Origin: Pseudomonadales bacterium
GTDB taxonomy: Bacteria > Pseudomonadota > Gammaproteobacteria > Pseudomonadales > Azotimanducaceae
DNA length: 64,000 bases
Reading direction: 5' to 3'
Assembly: GCA_028281005.1 (NCBI GenBank)
Contig: JANQKS010000115.1
Coordinates: 62,001 to 126,000 of the forward strand
Part shown: positions 9,232-19,743 of the stretch, piece by piece
Layout: each line of letters opens with the position of its first letter
Position numbering within the stretch: position 1 is the stretch's first letter
The notes under the pieces: model-generated
Told to the model about the DNA's origin: nothing
The model's input: only the letters and a program-made list of their open reading frames with translations
Databases searched by the model: none
Translations under genes and position numbers: made by a program

Positions 9232-11268
9232 TTAGGATGCGTTGCCTGTGGTGCCGAAAGCAAGCTTAAATCGTAGCTTTCTGAAATCTTGTCGGAGTGC
9301 CCGACTGTCAGTGCCGCCGCTGGCTGCTTCCGGGTCATACAACGATGCCTGCAGGCGATTGACCAAGGGTTCAGCATCCAGCTGCGCAAGGCGGGCCAAA
9401 CGGCGAATGTAGGCAGCAGGTGTTTCATCCACACCGCGCGCATGCCCCTGTCGCGCCATGGCGTTGCAAAACGCCTGGAAAAGCCGTTCGGCAGGATGTT
9501 TAGGCTGCGGACGACGCCGCAGAAACAGCGTCAGCGTCACAATCACCAGACAGAGTCCACCACCCGCTAAAATGGCCATACCCACACGCGCGGGTGTTAC
9601 TTCACCCAGCAGGTCGGAGAGTAAGTCGGATTGGGTGCTGGCATCGTAGCCGACGACCCAAAGGTTCCAACGGTGTTCAAGGGAATCCACAAACTCCAAC
9701 ATGCTGTTGAGCAGCCCTTCACCGCCAAAGCGCGCGCTGGTGAGGAACGACAGCACCGCACGGTCTTCACTGGAGAGTGCCGCGTCCAAGCCATTTTCTA
9801 CGCGAGCCGGCGCCACTGCCGCGGTGGGGTCGTAGCGCGTCCAGCCCTGGCCTGGCAACCAAACCTCAATCCATGCGTGTGCTTGATATTGGCGTACCAC
9901 CACGTGGCCGGTGACGTTGTTCACTTCGCCGCCTTGATAGCCGCCCACCATGCGGGCGGGGATGCCGACAGCACGTAAGGCAAAGACCATGGTCCCCGCG
10001 TAGTGGCTACAGAATCCGCGCCGCGATTCAAACCAAAAAGCATCAATACTGTTAAGCCGGGGCAGCACCGGCGGTTGCAAGGTATAGCTATAGGGGCCCG
10101 TGCGAATTTCGTCCAACATGGCTTCCACCATGGCTTGCGCGCTGCCGGTTTGCGCGTACAAGGCCTGGGCGTATTCGCGTAGGCGAGGGTTGTCTTGGGG
10201 CGGCAATTCGGTTTCCCGCGCGCGTATCGCGTCGCTCAGTTCAGCATCCATGGTGAAGTTGGGGTCACTTGCCAAACGGTAGCGCAGCACCGACAACACC
10301 GGCTCTGCGTTGAGCAACCGATAATCACCCAATAGATCGATGCGCCCGCCGTAGGCCACCGGTGTATCCAAGGAAAACAGCCACTTGCTCTGGGTAGGTT
10401 CGAGGAATACCTCGTAACCGATGCGTTCGGGGCTGTCCGCGCTGGCTTCTTCTATGTCCAATGGATCGAGCGCGTCGAGCGGTTCAGCCACTGCCCAGGT
10501 ACCAAACCGAAATTCCGAGTACACCAAGCCGCGCCAATACAAATCCCGCTGCGCAGGGACAGCCTCATCAAACACCGCCCGAAATGCGAGCTCATCAGAT
10601 TGCGTCAAATTAGCCACGTCGCCAGGGGTTATTTTGTCGCTGATGCCGGTTGTAGCGGCGGACGGCATGGGTATCGACCACAACGGTGCCACCCGCGGAA
10701 AAAATAAAAACAACACCAGCGTCAGCGGCAGTGCTTGCGCAATCAGTGCGGCGGCAATTTTTAAGCTGGCTAACGGCCGCACCCGGGATTGCATTTGATT
10801 CATGCCCACCATCGCCGCGGTCACCACTACCGCCGCCAGCACTTCATAGGCGGTGAGCGCCATGGACTGGTCAAACAGAAACGCGGTGGCGATCAAGAAA
10901 TAACACAGGTAAATCACCAGGTAGGCATCGCGGCGGTTTTTCATCTCCACCAATTTCAGCGCAAATGCCAGCACCAACAGGGAGGTGGCCGCTTCCAAGC
11001 TGAATGAGCCGTAGCCGCTGAACGCAATGCCCGCCACCGCACCAATCACCAGCAGGGTTTTCACCAGCCCGGATGGATAACCCCAGCGGCCCTGATAGAC
11101 GCCGCTACGCCAGTAACCGCAGATCAAACAGACCGCCACAATCCATGGGGATATATGCACGATCAAAGGCAGCACCACAACCACCTGGGAGACCATCAGC
11201 AACATCAGGGAGTTGCGCGGTATCTGATAGGCGATGCCGACGCTAAGGCTGTCAGCCGCTGATGCCAT
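9232..11268 (-). CDS. tgpA: TgpA-type membrane transglutaminase (DUF3488)
   Basis: A 678-residue inner-membrane protein: several hydrophobic helices in the first ~190 residues (DUF3488), a periplasmic transglutaminase-like domain, then another membrane segment near residue 570 and a C-terminal tail. The catalytic triad is visible as Cys in RRGFCSHYAG, His in YQAHAWIEVW and Asp in TRYDPTAAV. The Pseudomonas relative TgpA is essential for viability; its substrate is uncertain. The ATG at 11268 is preferred because it gives a 17-base overlap with the upstream DUF58 gene; a start at 11364 would overlap by 113. MoxR-DUF58-TgpA is a recurrent trio. Confidence 0.93.
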   Translation of the reverse strand: MASAADSLSVGIAYQIPRNSLMLLMVSQVVVVLPLIVHISPWIVAVCLICGYWRSGVYQGRWGYPSGLVKTLLVIGAVAGIAFSGYGSFSLEAATSLLVLAFALKLVEMKNRRDAYLVIYLCYFLIATAFLFDQSMALTAYEVLAAVVVTAAMVGMNQMQSRVRPLASLKIAAALIAQALPLTLVLFLFFPRVAPLWSIPMPSAATTGISDKITPGDVANLTQSDELAFRAVFDEAVPAQRDLYWRGLVYSEFRFGTWAVAEPLDALDPLDIEEASADSPERIGYEVFLEPTQSKWLFSLDTPVAYGGRIDLLGDYRLLNAEPVLSVLRYRLASDPNFTMDAELSDAIRARETELPPQDNPRLREYAQALYAQTGSAQAMVEAMLDEIRTGPYSYTLQPPVLPRLNSIDAFWFESRRGFCSHYAGTMVFALRAVGIPARMVGGYQGGEVNNVTGHVVVRQYQAHAWIEVWLPGQGWTRYDPTAAVAPARVENGLDAALSSEDRAVLSFLTSARFGGEGLLNSMLEFVDSLEHRWNLWVVGYDASTQSDLLSDLLGEVTPARVGMAILAGGGLCLVIVTLTLFLRRRPQPKHPAERLFQAFCNAMARQGHARGVDETPAAYIRRLARLAQLDAEPLVNRLQASLYDPEAASGGTDSRALRQDFRKLRFKLAFGTTGNAS

Positions 11269-12238
11269 AAAGCGCAAGCTCTCGAAGTACTGTTTCCAAA
11301 TGGACCTGGCCGACACCGGGCGATATGCTGCGATTCGGCAGGCGTAAGCCAAACTCACGTTCACTGCGAGTGGCGCGCAAGGCTAATCCGGTTAAGCGGC
11401 TCAGTTTTTCTTCCGCGTCTCCCGGCACTTCGTCAAAGTCGAACCACAGGCGCGGTTCCACGTAGCTGGCGTAACGTTTCACCACCAAATTGTCGGAACG
11501 CGCATAGGAGCGCCACAAGATGTTTTTGATGGGGTCCCCGGCGGCATAGTCACGAATGTCGACAAAGTCATCGCTGCCAAGCGGATCGATCAACACACCG
11601 TCGTCGCGGTGTTTACTGGACGCGTGGGTGGCCGCTTCATCGAACAACGGTTTCGGATACACCAAGGCTTTGGCGTTGATGTCCACCCAGGTCCACGCGC
11701 GCAAGATACCCAAGGGAAAATAAGTCTCCACTAACATACGGCCGGGTTTTAACCATCCACGGCGCTCTGCATTGACATACAAGTCAACCACCGCGGCTTC
11801 GTCTTCGGATATTTCCACCCACTGCTTAAACCCTTCCGGCCAGCCAATTTGGATCCCTTCACGTCCTTTGCCTTTGGGCCGCTCCACACGTACGGCAAAC
11901 TCAATATCCTCGCCCACAAACCCGGAGCGTGCCTCGGCTAGTTCGATACTCAGACCAGACAAATTACGAAAGGTATAAAGGATGGTGATGGTGAACACCG
12001 CACCCAACAAAAACGCCACCCCGTAGACCAAACTGTTTTGGTAGTTGATGGCACCGAGGATGAGGATGGCGAGGAGTCCGCCGAAGGTAAAACCCGAACG
12101 CGTGGGGAAGATGAAGATATTGGACTGGCTTAGCGTAATGCGTTGACCCGGGGGTATGCGCCGCGCCAGCCAGGCATTAAAGCGGGTGTTGGTTTTGCGC
12201 GATCCGACCTTCTGCGCCGAATGGCTTGCGGTTTCCAT
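11252..12238 (-). CDS. DUF58 domain protein
   Basis: A 328-residue protein with two adjacent hydrophobic segments around residues 50-90, so probably membrane-anchored. The DUF58 signature GDPIKNILWRSYARSDNL lies near residue 230. DUF58 proteins have a von Willebrand A-like fold and usually sit between a MoxR ATPase and a transglutaminase, exactly as here. The role is unknown; the context suggests a cell-envelope complex assembled with MoxR. It starts 29 bases after the moxR stop. Confidence 0.9.
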   Translation of the reverse strand: METASHSAQKVGSRKTNTRFNAWLARRIPPGQRITLSQSNIFIFPTRSGFTFGGLLAILILGAINYQNSLVYGVAFLLGAVFTITILYTFRNLSGLSIELAEARSGFVGEDIEFAVRVERPKGKGREGIQIGWPEGFKQWVEISEDEAAVVDLYVNAERRGWLKPGRMLVETYFPLGILRAWTWVDINAKALVYPKPLFDEAATHASSKHRDDGVLIDPLGSDDFVDIRDYAAGDPIKNILWRSYARSDNLVVKRYASYVEPRLWFDFDEVPGDAEEKLSRLTGLALRATRSEREFGLRLPNRSISPGVGQVHLETVLRELALYGISG

Positions 12239-12267
12239 GTCAAATAGACAACGGCAGCTGTGCCGCG

Positions 12268-13269
12268 CTAAGACACCACATCCACACTGCCAAGCAGCTT
12301 CTGCGCCAGCGCTCCGCCACCGTGACCGGCAAAATCAGCGGATTCACGCAAGCGGTGTTCCACCACACTGGGCAAGATGGCTTGTACGTCTTCCGGCACT
12401 ACATGGCTGCGGTTATGCAGCAACGCCCAACTTTTTGCGCTTTGCATCAAAGCCAACGCGCCACGCGGTGACAAGCCAAATGCAAACTCGGTACCTTGAC
12501 GACTAAACGCGACTAAGCGTTGCACGTAGTCGACCAAAGGTTCCGACACCTTGATGGCGTCTACCGCAGCTTGGATTTGGCGCAGTTCAGACAAATTCAA
12601 CAGCGCTTGCAGTTGCTCGGCCACAACCCGCCGGTCTCCGTTCAATAACAACTCTCGTTCCGCCGCGGGCTCAGGATAGCCGAGCTCAATGCGCATGAGA
12701 AAGCGGTCGAGTTGAGATTCCGGCAGTGGGAAGGTACCCGCCTGGGTCGAAGGGTTTTGCGTGGCGATGACAAAAAACGGCTCCGGCAGAGGTAACGATT
12801 CACCGTCAGTGGTGACTTGGCGTTCTTCCATGGCTTCGAGCAGCGCACTTTGACTTTTCGGCGTGGCCCGGTTGATCTCATCCGCGAGCACCACCTGTGC
12901 AAACAAAGGACCTTCAACAAAGCGAAAGGCGTTGGTTTGCTTGTCGAAAATGGTGGCGCCGATGATGTCCGACGGCAACACATCAGAAGTGAACTGGATG
13001 CGGTTGTAAGACAATCCCAGGGTTTTCGCCAGGGCATGGGAGAGCAGCGTTTTGCCCATACCGGGTAAATCTTCGATGAGCAGGTGGCCGCGCGCAAAAA
13101 TGCACGCCAGCGCCAACTTGATCTGCTGTTCTTTGCCTAACAAGACACCGTTGAGCGCATCTACCAGGCTTTGAATATGCTCTTTCACCTGTGTTCTGCT
13201 GGCACCGGCATCTTCAAGCGTGGTTGTGGAGCTCGAGTATGTTTGCATCTGCGAGGAGTTCGGCGTCAC
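12268..13269 (-). CDS. MoxR family AAA ATPase
   Basis: MoxR ATPases act as chaperones or metal inserters for partner proteins, often VWA/DUF58 proteins encoded next door. Walker A lies in [11 protein letters not shown], Walker B in [10 protein letters not shown], followed by [13 protein letters not shown] and the sensor motif ATQNP. The full start gives 333 residues and overlaps the end of purF by 56 bases; a second ATG at 13248 gives 326 residues and overlaps by 35. I cannot decide between them. It begins the moxR-DUF58-tgpA unit downstream of purF. Confidence 0.92.
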   Translation of the reverse strand: MTPNSSQMQTYSSSTTTLEDAGASRTQVKEHIQSLVDALNGVLLGKEQQIKLALACIFARGHLLIEDLPGMGKTLLSHALAKTLGLSYNRIQFTSDVLPSDIIGATIFDKQTNAFRFVEGPLFAQVVLADEINRATPKSQSALLEAMEERQVTTDGESLPLPEPFFVIATQNPSTQAGTFPLPESQLDRFLMRIELGYPEPAAERELLLNGDRRVVAEQLQALLNLSELRQIQAAVDAIKVSEPLVDYVQRLVAFSRQGTEFAFGLSPRGALALMQSAKSWALLHNRSHVVPEDVQAILPSVVEHRLRESADFAGHGGGALAQKLLGSVDVVS

Positions 13270-14740
13270 GGCGCTGTTTCATCTGATCACTACGCGCCAA
13301 GGATAACTGCTGCAGATAGGCATCATCTATGTCGCCAGTCACGTATTGGCCATCAAAAGCGGAGCATTCGAAGTCGTCCACCTCGGGATTCCCCTCATGG
13401 GCGCTCTTTTTGAGGTCTTCGATGTTCTGATACACGAGCCAATCGGCACCTATGATCTGTGCCACTTCTTCGTCGGTACGTTGATGTGCAACAAACTCTT
13501 CGCGCGCCGGCATGTCGATGCCATAAACGTTCTGATAGCGCAGCGCAGGGGCTGCAGACGCGATATAGACCTTACGTGCACCGGCATCCCGAGCCATCTG
13601 GATGATCTGCTGGGTAGTGGTGCCGCGTACAATGCTGTCGTCCACCAGCAGCACGTTCTTGTCCTTAAATTCCAGCTCTATGACGTTTAGTTTCTGCCGT
13701 ACCGATTTCTTCCGCTCCTGTTGCCCGGGCATGATAAAAGTGCGACCAATGTAGCGGTTCTTAACAAACCCTTCGCGAAACTTTACGTCTAGCTGACGCG
13801 CCAACGGCAACGCCGCGGTACGCCCGGTATCAGGGATTGGGATCACTACATCAATGTCATGTTCCCGCTGGCCGTAATGGGCCAACACTTGAGCCGCCAA
13901 ATACTCACCCATCCGCAAGCGGCTTTTGTAAACTGAGATATCGTCCATGATCGAATCTGGACGGGCCAGGTAGACGTGTTCAAAGATGCACGGCACCAAG
14001 CGGGTGTGGTCCGCACACACCTGCCGATGGATTTCACCTTGGTTGCTGATAAACACCGCTTCCCCGGGTAACACGCTGCCCATCAATTCGAAACCCTGCA
14101 GGTCCAAAGCCACGGATTCAGACGCCAGCATATAGTCTGTGCCCTGCTCCGACTCGCGCCGTCCATACACCAGCGGGCGGATGCCGTGTGGGTCGCGGAA
14201 GCCGACCACACCGCTGCCGATGATCATGGCCACCGCTGCATAGGCACCACGACAGCGGTGATGGACACCGGCCACCGCGGTGAAAATTTCAGCCGGGGAA
14301 GGATCAAAGGCACGTTGCCGCTGCAGTTCGTGGGCAAAAACGTTGAGTAAAACTTCAGAGTCGCTGTTGGTGTTGATATGGCGTAAGTCTGCGGCAAACA
14401 GATCTGCTTTGAGTTGCTCCGCATTAGTCAGATTGCCGTTGTGCGCCAAGGTGATGCCGTAAGGGGAGTTTACATACATGGGCTGCGCTTCGGCTGAACT
14501 TGAAGTGCCCGCCGTCGGATAGCGCACATGCCCAATCCCGATATTGCCAACCAGACGCTGCATGTGTTCTTGGCGGAACACATCGCGCACCAGACCGTTG
14601 GCTTTACGCAGATGCAGCTTAGCACCGTCGCTGGTCACCATACCCGCCGCATCCTGGCCACGGTGCTGCAGCACGGTCAGTGCGTCGTAAATCTCCTGAT
14701 TAACCTGATGCTGGGAAACGATGCCGACAATGCCACACAT
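13214..14740 (-). CDS. purF: PurF, amidophosphoribosyltransferase
   Basis: PurF makes phosphoribosylamine from PRPP and glutamine, the first committed step of purine synthesis. The protein begins MCGIVGIV, so Cys2 becomes the N-terminal nucleophile of the glutaminase domain. The phosphoribosyltransferase domain has the PRPP loop [14 protein letters not shown] near residue 365. At 508 residues it has the usual length. It follows cvpA by 2 bases, the classic cvpA-purF pairing. Confidence 0.97.
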   Translation of the reverse strand: MCGIVGIVSQHQVNQEIYDALTVLQHRGQDAAGMVTSDGAKLHLRKANGLVRDVFRQEHMQRLVGNIGIGHVRYPTAGTSSSAEAQPMYVNSPYGITLAHNGNLTNAEQLKADLFAADLRHINTNSDSEVLLNVFAHELQRQRAFDPSPAEIFTAVAGVHHRCRGAYAAVAMIIGSGVVGFRDPHGIRPLVYGRRESEQGTDYMLASESVALDLQGFELMGSVLPGEAVFISNQGEIHRQVCADHTRLVPCIFEHVYLARPDSIMDDISVYKSRLRMGEYLAAQVLAHYGQREHDIDVVIPIPDTGRTAALPLARQLDVKFREGFVKNRYIGRTFIMPGQQERKKSVRQKLNVIELEFKDKNVLLVDDSIVRGTTTQQIIQMARDAGARKVYIASAAPALRYQNVYGIDMPAREEFVAHQRTDEEVAQIIGADWLVYQNIEDLKKSAHEGNPEVDDFECSAFDGQYVTGDIDDAYLQQLSLARSDQMKQRRDAELLADANILELHNHA

Positions 14741-14742
14741 AT

Positions 14743-15246
14743 TTAACTGGTCCCCGTATTTTCACGCACAATCTCTCGGGCGCGGCCTAACAAATCCCGC
14801 ACTTCATCCTCAAATGCCAACAACTCAGTTTGCAGCATGGAAGCCTGCCACCAGCTACGGTCCTCGGCAACTTCGCGCAGGCCCATGAGCAGCACCACGC
14901 AGATGAGTAAACCTCGCGCGCTGCCAAACAAAAAACCAAGCAAACGATCGGTTCCGCTTAAGCCTGTGGAGGTCACCAACTGCGCAATGAGCCATTGCAA
15001 GATGGCCGCGGATATCAGGGTGCCGATAAACAAGGCGGCAAACGCAATTACTAAGCGTAGCGAATCCGTACCCCAAGACAGCGGTAACTGTTCCGCAAGC
15101 AGCGGCGCAAAGTAAATGGCAATGACAAAGGCGGCCACCCAGGAAACCAGGGATAAAATTTCTTTGATAAGACCACGCACCAGGCCAATGCCCGCGGACA
15201 ACAGCACAACGGTTGCGATGGCGATATCTAGGCCTGCAACCGGCAC
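14743..15246 (-). CDS. cvpA: CvpA family membrane protein
   Basis: A 167-residue inner-membrane protein with four hydrophobic segments in the first ~125 residues and a charged C-terminal tail. CvpA is needed for colicin V production in E. coli and for envelope homeostasis in other species. It starts with GTG, which overlaps the SPOR gene stop by one base (TAGTG), and is followed by purF after 2 bases. The DedD/SPOR-CvpA-PurF order is conserved in gammaproteobacteria. Confidence 0.93.
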   Translation of the reverse strand: MPVAGLDIAIATVVLLSAGIGLVRGLIKEILSLVSWVAAFVIAIYFAPLLAEQLPLSWGTDSLRLVIAFAALFIGTLISAAILQWLIAQLVTSTGLSGTDRLLGFLFGSARGLLICVVLLMGLREVAEDRSWWQASMLQTELLAFEDEVRDLLGRAREIVRENTGTS

Positions 15247-15782
15247 TATTGCGTCATCTCCATGACGGTAGGCTGCAATTCAAACTCCGCACCGATGTTG
15301 GATTGCATTTGTTCCGCATCAGCAAAACTCAACAACGGGCCCACTGCCACACGATACATGGGTGCGTCATCTTCGCGACCCTTAACAGTTGAAATAAAGG
15401 CTTCATATCCAGCCGCACGCAAGTCTTCTCGAAACGCCCTGGCATTATCCAAGCTGGCAAAGCTAGCCGCCTGCACTGCCCAAACATCGGTATCTGCATC
15501 CGCCGGCAGCAGCACCGGCTCACCAAACAGGGTGCCGCTGTCACTGCTGTAGCCTTGGTCGTCTATCTCTTCGCGTAAAGTCTGCACACGCTCGACCACA
15601 TCCGAGGTCGGCACCACTTCATCGAAGTTCGGCAGCGGCTGCGCCAGAGCGCGTGGCTGCGGCATGGGCGGTGCTTCACGCATGGCAGGGCCAGCACCAT
15701 CAAACACCATGGGAAGCAAAATCACGGCCAGGGCGATGAGAAAGATGGAGCCGGTGATCCGATACCGGTTACGTTCGTTCAT
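15246..15782 (-). CDS. SPOR domain protein (DedD-like)
   Basis: A 178-residue bitopic membrane protein: a short basic cytoplasmic start, one transmembrane helix (about 10-28), a Pro/Gln-rich linker, and a C-terminal SPOR domain (about 100-178) recognisable by WAVQAASF and a paired aromatic/valine pattern ending in MYRVAVGPL. SPOR domains bind denuded glycan strands at the septum; DedD helps cell constriction. It overlaps folC by 4 bases (ATGA). Confidence 0.88.
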   Translation of the reverse strand: MNERNRYRITGSIFLIALAVILLPMVFDGAGPAMREAPPMPQPRALAQPLPNFDEVVPTSDVVERVQTLREEIDDQGYSSDSGTLFGEPVLLPADADTDVWAVQAASFASLDNARAFREDLRAAGYEAFISTVKGREDDAPMYRVAVGPLLSFADAEQMQSNIGAEFELQPTVMEMTQ

Positions 15783-17047
15783 GTCGGGGATGTGATGTCT
15801 AGGGACTGTTTGATCTGGTGGAATTGTTCAATCAGGTTGAACGAACCAAAGGCAAGAATAACACTACCCGGCGGTGTTGCCGAATTTACTTGACGCAACA
15901 ACTGCGGCCAGTCGGCACAAACCTGCACGTCTTTGCATGCAAATGCCGCAGCCAACTGTGCGGCGTCCATACCCCGCTCGCCCGTGGTGCCGATGCAAAA
16001 CCAGGGTACATCAAGCTCCGCTCGCATGATTGAAAACACCTCAGCATGCCGCTTATCGCGCAGCATGCCACACACGATGGCGGCCGGGGTGAGCGAGCGA
16101 GCGCGCAACTGACGCAGCAGAAACGTTGCAGCCGCCGGATTATGGGCGACGTCCAACCACCACTGTCGCTCAGTAAACATCACCTGTTGCATACGGCCGG
16201 GCAACCGGATCGACGCCGCAGCTTGACTCAGCTGGGCAAGGGGCACTGGGTGCAAGGTGGTGACCGCAAGGTAGGCCAACAGCAAATTATGTGGCGGACA
16301 GCCGCCATAAGGTAATGTCAAAGGGTCGGTACGCGTCTGCTCCCCGAGTTGATGCGATACCAAGTTCCACTGCCCGGCATCACTCTCGGCAACCTCAAAT
16401 AGCGCCTCAACGTGCTGGGGTGTCAAATTGAGGTCTGTGCAGGAGGACAATACCGAAGCGGGCATATCCGCCCCCAATACCACCTGCTGCCCGGCGCGTA
16501 AAATACCCGCCTTTTCACGTCCGATCGTCTCACGGTTGTCGCCGAGAAAAGCTTCGTGATCCAGGCCGATGCTGGTGATTACGGCTACATCCGCGTCGAT
16601 CACGTTAAACGCATCAAGCCGCCCGCCAAGGCCAATCTCCAACACCGCCACTTCAACCGCACAGTGTTTAAAACACCATAGGGCCGCCAATGCGGAAAAC
16701 TCAAAGTAGGTCAGCGGTGTGTCGCCGCGCGCCTCTGCCACCGCTTGCATCGCCTGCACAATCAGGGCGTCGTCAGCTTCACACCCGTCGATACGGATGC
16801 GTTCATTGAAACGCGTTACGTGGGGGGAGAGAGTCACACCGGTTTTTACACCCTGCTGGCGCAACAACGTTTCGCACGCCACACAGGTGGACCCTTTGCC
16901 ATTGGTGCCGGCTACGGTAATCACTTTGGGGGCCGGTGTTTGCAGATCGAGACGCGCGACCATTTTGCGCATACGGTCCAGACCCATGTCGATGTTTTGC
17001 CAATGCTGACGGGAGATATACTCCAGCCATTCATCCAACGATTGCAT
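15779..17047 (-). CDS. folC: FolC, folylpolyglutamate/dihydrofolate synthase
   Basis: FolC adds glutamate to dihydropteroate and to tetrahydrofolates. The 422-residue Mur-ligase-type protein has the ATP loop TVAGTNGKGST near residue 44 and HEAFLGDNRETIGREKAGI in the central domain. Its ATG overlaps the trpA stop by one base (TAATG). In many relatives accD lies between trp genes and folC; here it is absent and trpA abuts folC. Confidence 0.96.
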   Translation of the reverse strand: MQSLDEWLEYISRQHWQNIDMGLDRMRKMVARLDLQTPAPKVITVAGTNGKGSTCVACETLLRQQGVKTGVTLSPHVTRFNERIRIDGCEADDALIVQAMQAVAEARGDTPLTYFEFSALAALWCFKHCAVEVAVLEIGLGGRLDAFNVIDADVAVITSIGLDHEAFLGDNRETIGREKAGILRAGQQVVLGADMPASVLSSCTDLNLTPQHVEALFEVAESDAGQWNLVSHQLGEQTRTDPLTLPYGGCPPHNLLLAYLAVTTLHPVPLAQLSQAAASIRLPGRMQQVMFTERQWWLDVAHNPAAATFLLRQLRARSLTPAAIVCGMLRDKRHAEVFSIMRAELDVPWFCIGTTGERGMDAAQLAAAFACKDVQVCADWPQLLRQVNSATPPGSVILAFGSFNLIEQFHQIKQSLDITSPT

Positions 17048-17844
17048 TAAGTTGCTTGATCAACTCCCTGACGTAAATCTTGCGCCGCTGATTGCAAAGC
17101 AGCGGCCGCCTGCTCAACGGAACCCTCGTGAGCCGCCAGTTGCTGCACCAAGGCGCTACCCACGACAACCCCGTCCGCCACTTCAGCTACGCGCGCGGCT
17201 GTGGCGGCATCTTTGATGCCAAAACCAACACACAGCGGTAGCTGTGAGTACTGGCGCAGGGTGTTTAGGCGAGTCGCAACATCATCGGTGCGCAGATGGT
17301 CGGCACCGGTAATGCCTTTCAACGACACATAGTAAGCAAATCCGCTGGCCCGCTGCAGAATCAATTGCGCACGTTCGTCGGTGGTGGTGGGCGCAATTAG
17401 AAATATCAGATCTATGTCGTGAGCGGCAAGATCAGCTTGGATATCAGCGGCGGATTCAGGCGGCAGGTTGACCATGATCAGCCCATCGATACCCGCTTGC
17501 TGGGCCTGGGCGGCAAAATCTGGCATGGCTAAGATGGAGTTTAGGTATCCCATCAGAACCACCGGCGTATGGGTATTGTCCCGCCGGAAATCCCGCACCA
17601 TGTCTAACACCATATGTAAGGTGACGCCATTGGCCAGCGCTCGCTCACTGGAGGCCTGGATAGCTGGGCCTTCCGCTTCCGGATCGGAAAACGGCACGCC
17701 AAGTTCGAGGATATCTACCCCACCCGCCACCAATGCATGTAGTGCCGGCACGGTATGTTCCAGGGTTGGATCGCCTGCGGTGACAAAGCTGATCAACGCA
17801 GTGCGTTCAGGATTGTCATCAAAATAGGTTTTGATACGAGTCAT
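17047..17844 (-). CDS. trpA: Tryptophan synthase alpha chain
   Basis: TrpA cleaves indole-3-glycerol phosphate to indole, which is channelled to TrpB. The 265-residue TIM barrel has the catalytic Glu in [12 protein letters not shown], with the catalytic Asp at the end of the same motif. The segment after it reads EAEGPAIQ where most relatives have ADGP. The start overlaps trpB by 4 bases (ATGA). Confidence 0.96.
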   Translation of the reverse strand: MTRIKTYFDDNPERTALISFVTAGDPTLEHTVPALHALVAGGVDILELGVPFSDPEAEGPAIQASSERALANGVTLHMVLDMVRDFRRDNTHTPVVLMGYLNSILAMPDFAAQAQQAGIDGLIMVNLPPESAADIQADLAAHDIDLIFLIAPTTTDERAQLILQRASGFAYYVSLKGITGADHLRTDDVATRLNTLRQYSQLPLCVGFGIKDAATAARVAEVADGVVVGSALVQQLAAHEGSVEQAAAALQSAAQDLRQGVDQAT

Positions 17845-19064
17845 GTCAGCTGGATATTGTCGAGTTTTGCAATTGTGTTGATGTCTTTGTCACCACGGCC
17901 GGAGAGATTCACCACAATGATATCCTCAGCTTGCATGGACGGTGCGTTGGCCGCTACCCAGGCGATGGCGTGGCTGGATTCAAGCGCTGCAAGAATACCT
18001 TCGGTGCGATTGAGCAAGCGAAACGCCGCCATGGTTTCTTCATCCGTTGCCGCCGCATAAGTGGCGCGGCCAATGTCCTTCAAATACGAGTGCTCCGGAC
18101 CGACACCGGGATAGTCCAGACCGGCAGAAATGGAATGAGTTGCCTTGATCTGGCCATCTTCGTCCGCCATCAAGTAGGTGCGGTTACCATGCAACACACC
18201 CACCTTGCCATCGTTTAACGGCGCAGCGTGCTCACCGGTGTCGAGGCCGCGACCGGCAGCTTCTACGCCGACCAAGTCCACGTCTACGTCGTCAATAAAG
18301 GCGTGAAACAAACCCATGGCGTTGGAACCACCACCAACACAGGCCACCGCCACGTTGGGTAGACGGCCTTCCAATTCCAGAATTTGCGCGCGCGCTTCCT
18401 GACCAATCACCGCGGCAAAATCCCGCACCAGCATGGGAAAAGGATGCGGTCCGGCCACGGTCCCAATGATGTAATGCGTGTCATCGACGTTGGTGACCCA
18501 ATCCCGCATTGCCTCGTTTAGGGCATCTTTTAAGGTACGTGAACCGGATTCCACCGGAATGACGTTGGCGCCAAGCAGCTTCATACGGTAAACGTTGAGG
18601 CTTTGCCGCTCGACGTCTTCCGCACCCATATAGACATCACAGGTCAGACCTAAACGTGCCGCCACCGTGGCCGTGGCCACACCGTGCTGGCCCGCCCCGG
18701 TTTCAGCGATGACCCGCGGCTTACCCATCCGTTTCGCCAGTAGCGCCTGGCCGATGGTGTTGCAGATTTTGTGAGCACCGGTGTGATTCAGGTCTTCCCG
18801 CTTCAGATACACCTTGGCGCCGCCCAGCTCCTTGGTAAGCCGTTCCGCAAAATACAGCGGCGTGGGACGGCCAACATAATACTTGAGGTCGTCGTGTAAC
18901 TCCTGTTGGAACTGCGGATCTTGTTTGGCTTGGACATACAACTGCGCCAGTTCGTCTAACGCATGGGTGAGCGTTTCCGCCACGTAGCGGCCGCCAAATT
19001 CACCAAATTGTCCATCCTCACTGGGCTGAGCATAGTTGCTGCCTGCCTGTTCAACGCCGGGCAC
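17841..19064 (-). CDS. trpB: Tryptophan synthase beta chain
   Basis: TrpB is the PLP enzyme that joins indole and serine to give tryptophan. The 407-residue protein shows the PLP lysine in [11 protein letters not shown] (most homologues have HKINN, so one neighbour differs), the glycine-rich phosphate site GGGSNAMG and the N-terminal [10 protein letters not shown]. It overlaps trpF by 14 bases and trpA by 4, so trpF-trpB-trpA are one transcript. Confidence 0.97.
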   Translation of the reverse strand: MPGVEQAGSNYAQPSEDGQFGEFGGRYVAETLTHALDELAQLYVQAKQDPQFQQELHDDLKYYVGRPTPLYFAERLTKELGGAKVYLKREDLNHTGAHKICNTIGQALLAKRMGKPRVIAETGAGQHGVATATVAARLGLTCDVYMGAEDVERQSLNVYRMKLLGANVIPVESGSRTLKDALNEAMRDWVTNVDDTHYIIGTVAGPHPFPMLVRDFAAVIGQEARAQILELEGRLPNVAVACVGGGSNAMGLFHAFIDDVDVDLVGVEAAGRGLDTGEHAAPLNDGKVGVLHGNRTYLMADEDGQIKATHSISAGLDYPGVGPEHSYLKDIGRATYAAATDEETMAAFRLLNRTEGILAALESSHAIAWVAANAPSMQAEDIIVVNLSGRGDKDINTIAKLDNIQLT

Positions 19065-19674
19065 CGCGAACCTCCTGTATAAATTGAACCACTTTTTGGT
19101 GGTCTTTAACGCCCTTCACAGAGCCTTCTACACCACCGGCGACGTCCACGCCAAATGGATCTAATGTGGTGACCGCGTCTGCGACGTTGGCGGCACTCAG
19201 GCCGCCGGCCACCACCAAACGCTGGCCAGTCTGGTGCGGCCATAAACGCCAATCGAAGCGCTGCCCGGTACCCCCGGGTTGACCTGTCACGTAGGTATCT
19301 AACATCAATGCCCACGCTGATGCATATGACTCAGCCCAAGCGGCAAAGTTCGCATTCTCGCGCATGCGCAGTACTTTCATGTAGGGTAGCCCAAAACGGT
19401 TGCAAAACGCCTCAGGCTCTTCACCGTGAAATTGCAGCAGATCTATGTCTGCAGCCTCTAACACCGCGGCCACTTGGGCTTCGCTAGGGTCGACAAACAA
19501 TGCGACCCGAGTGACGGAAACCTCCGCCGCCATTGCACCAATTTGATCCGCGGCAACAAAACGTGGACTGGCCGGGAAACAGTTAAACCCTAGCGCATCC
19601 GCACCGGCTTGCTGGGCCGCGATTGCATCGTCGAGGCTGGTAATGCCGCAAATCTTGCACCAGATGGAAGGCAC
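19051..19674 (-). CDS. trpF: Phosphoribosylanthranilate isomerase
   Basis: TrpF isomerises N-(5-phosphoribosyl)anthranilate in tryptophan synthesis. The 207-residue TIM barrel begins with the typical WCKICGITS (catalytic Cys), followed by QFHGEE, and ends with the phosphate-binding stretch [11 protein letters not shown] and [10 protein letters not shown]. It uses a GTG start with a weak ribosome site, 69 bases after the truA stop. The truA-trpF adjacency is common in gammaproteobacteria. Confidence 0.95.
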   Translation of the reverse strand: MPSIWCKICGITSLDDAIAAQQAGADALGFNCFPASPRFVAADQIGAMAAEVSVTRVALFVDPSEAQVAAVLEAADIDLLQFHGEEPEAFCNRFGLPYMKVLRMRENANFAAWAESYASAWALMLDTYVTGQPGGTGQRFDWRLWPHQTGQRLVVAGGLSAANVADAVTTLDPFGVDVAGGVEGSVKGVKDHQKVVQFIQEVRGARR

Positions 19675-19743
19675 AGCGCGCGTACCGGTGAGCTAAGAAG
19701 CGCGCTAGTCTAGCGGCTCGGCGGAGCGCTTTAAAGGGTGCTG

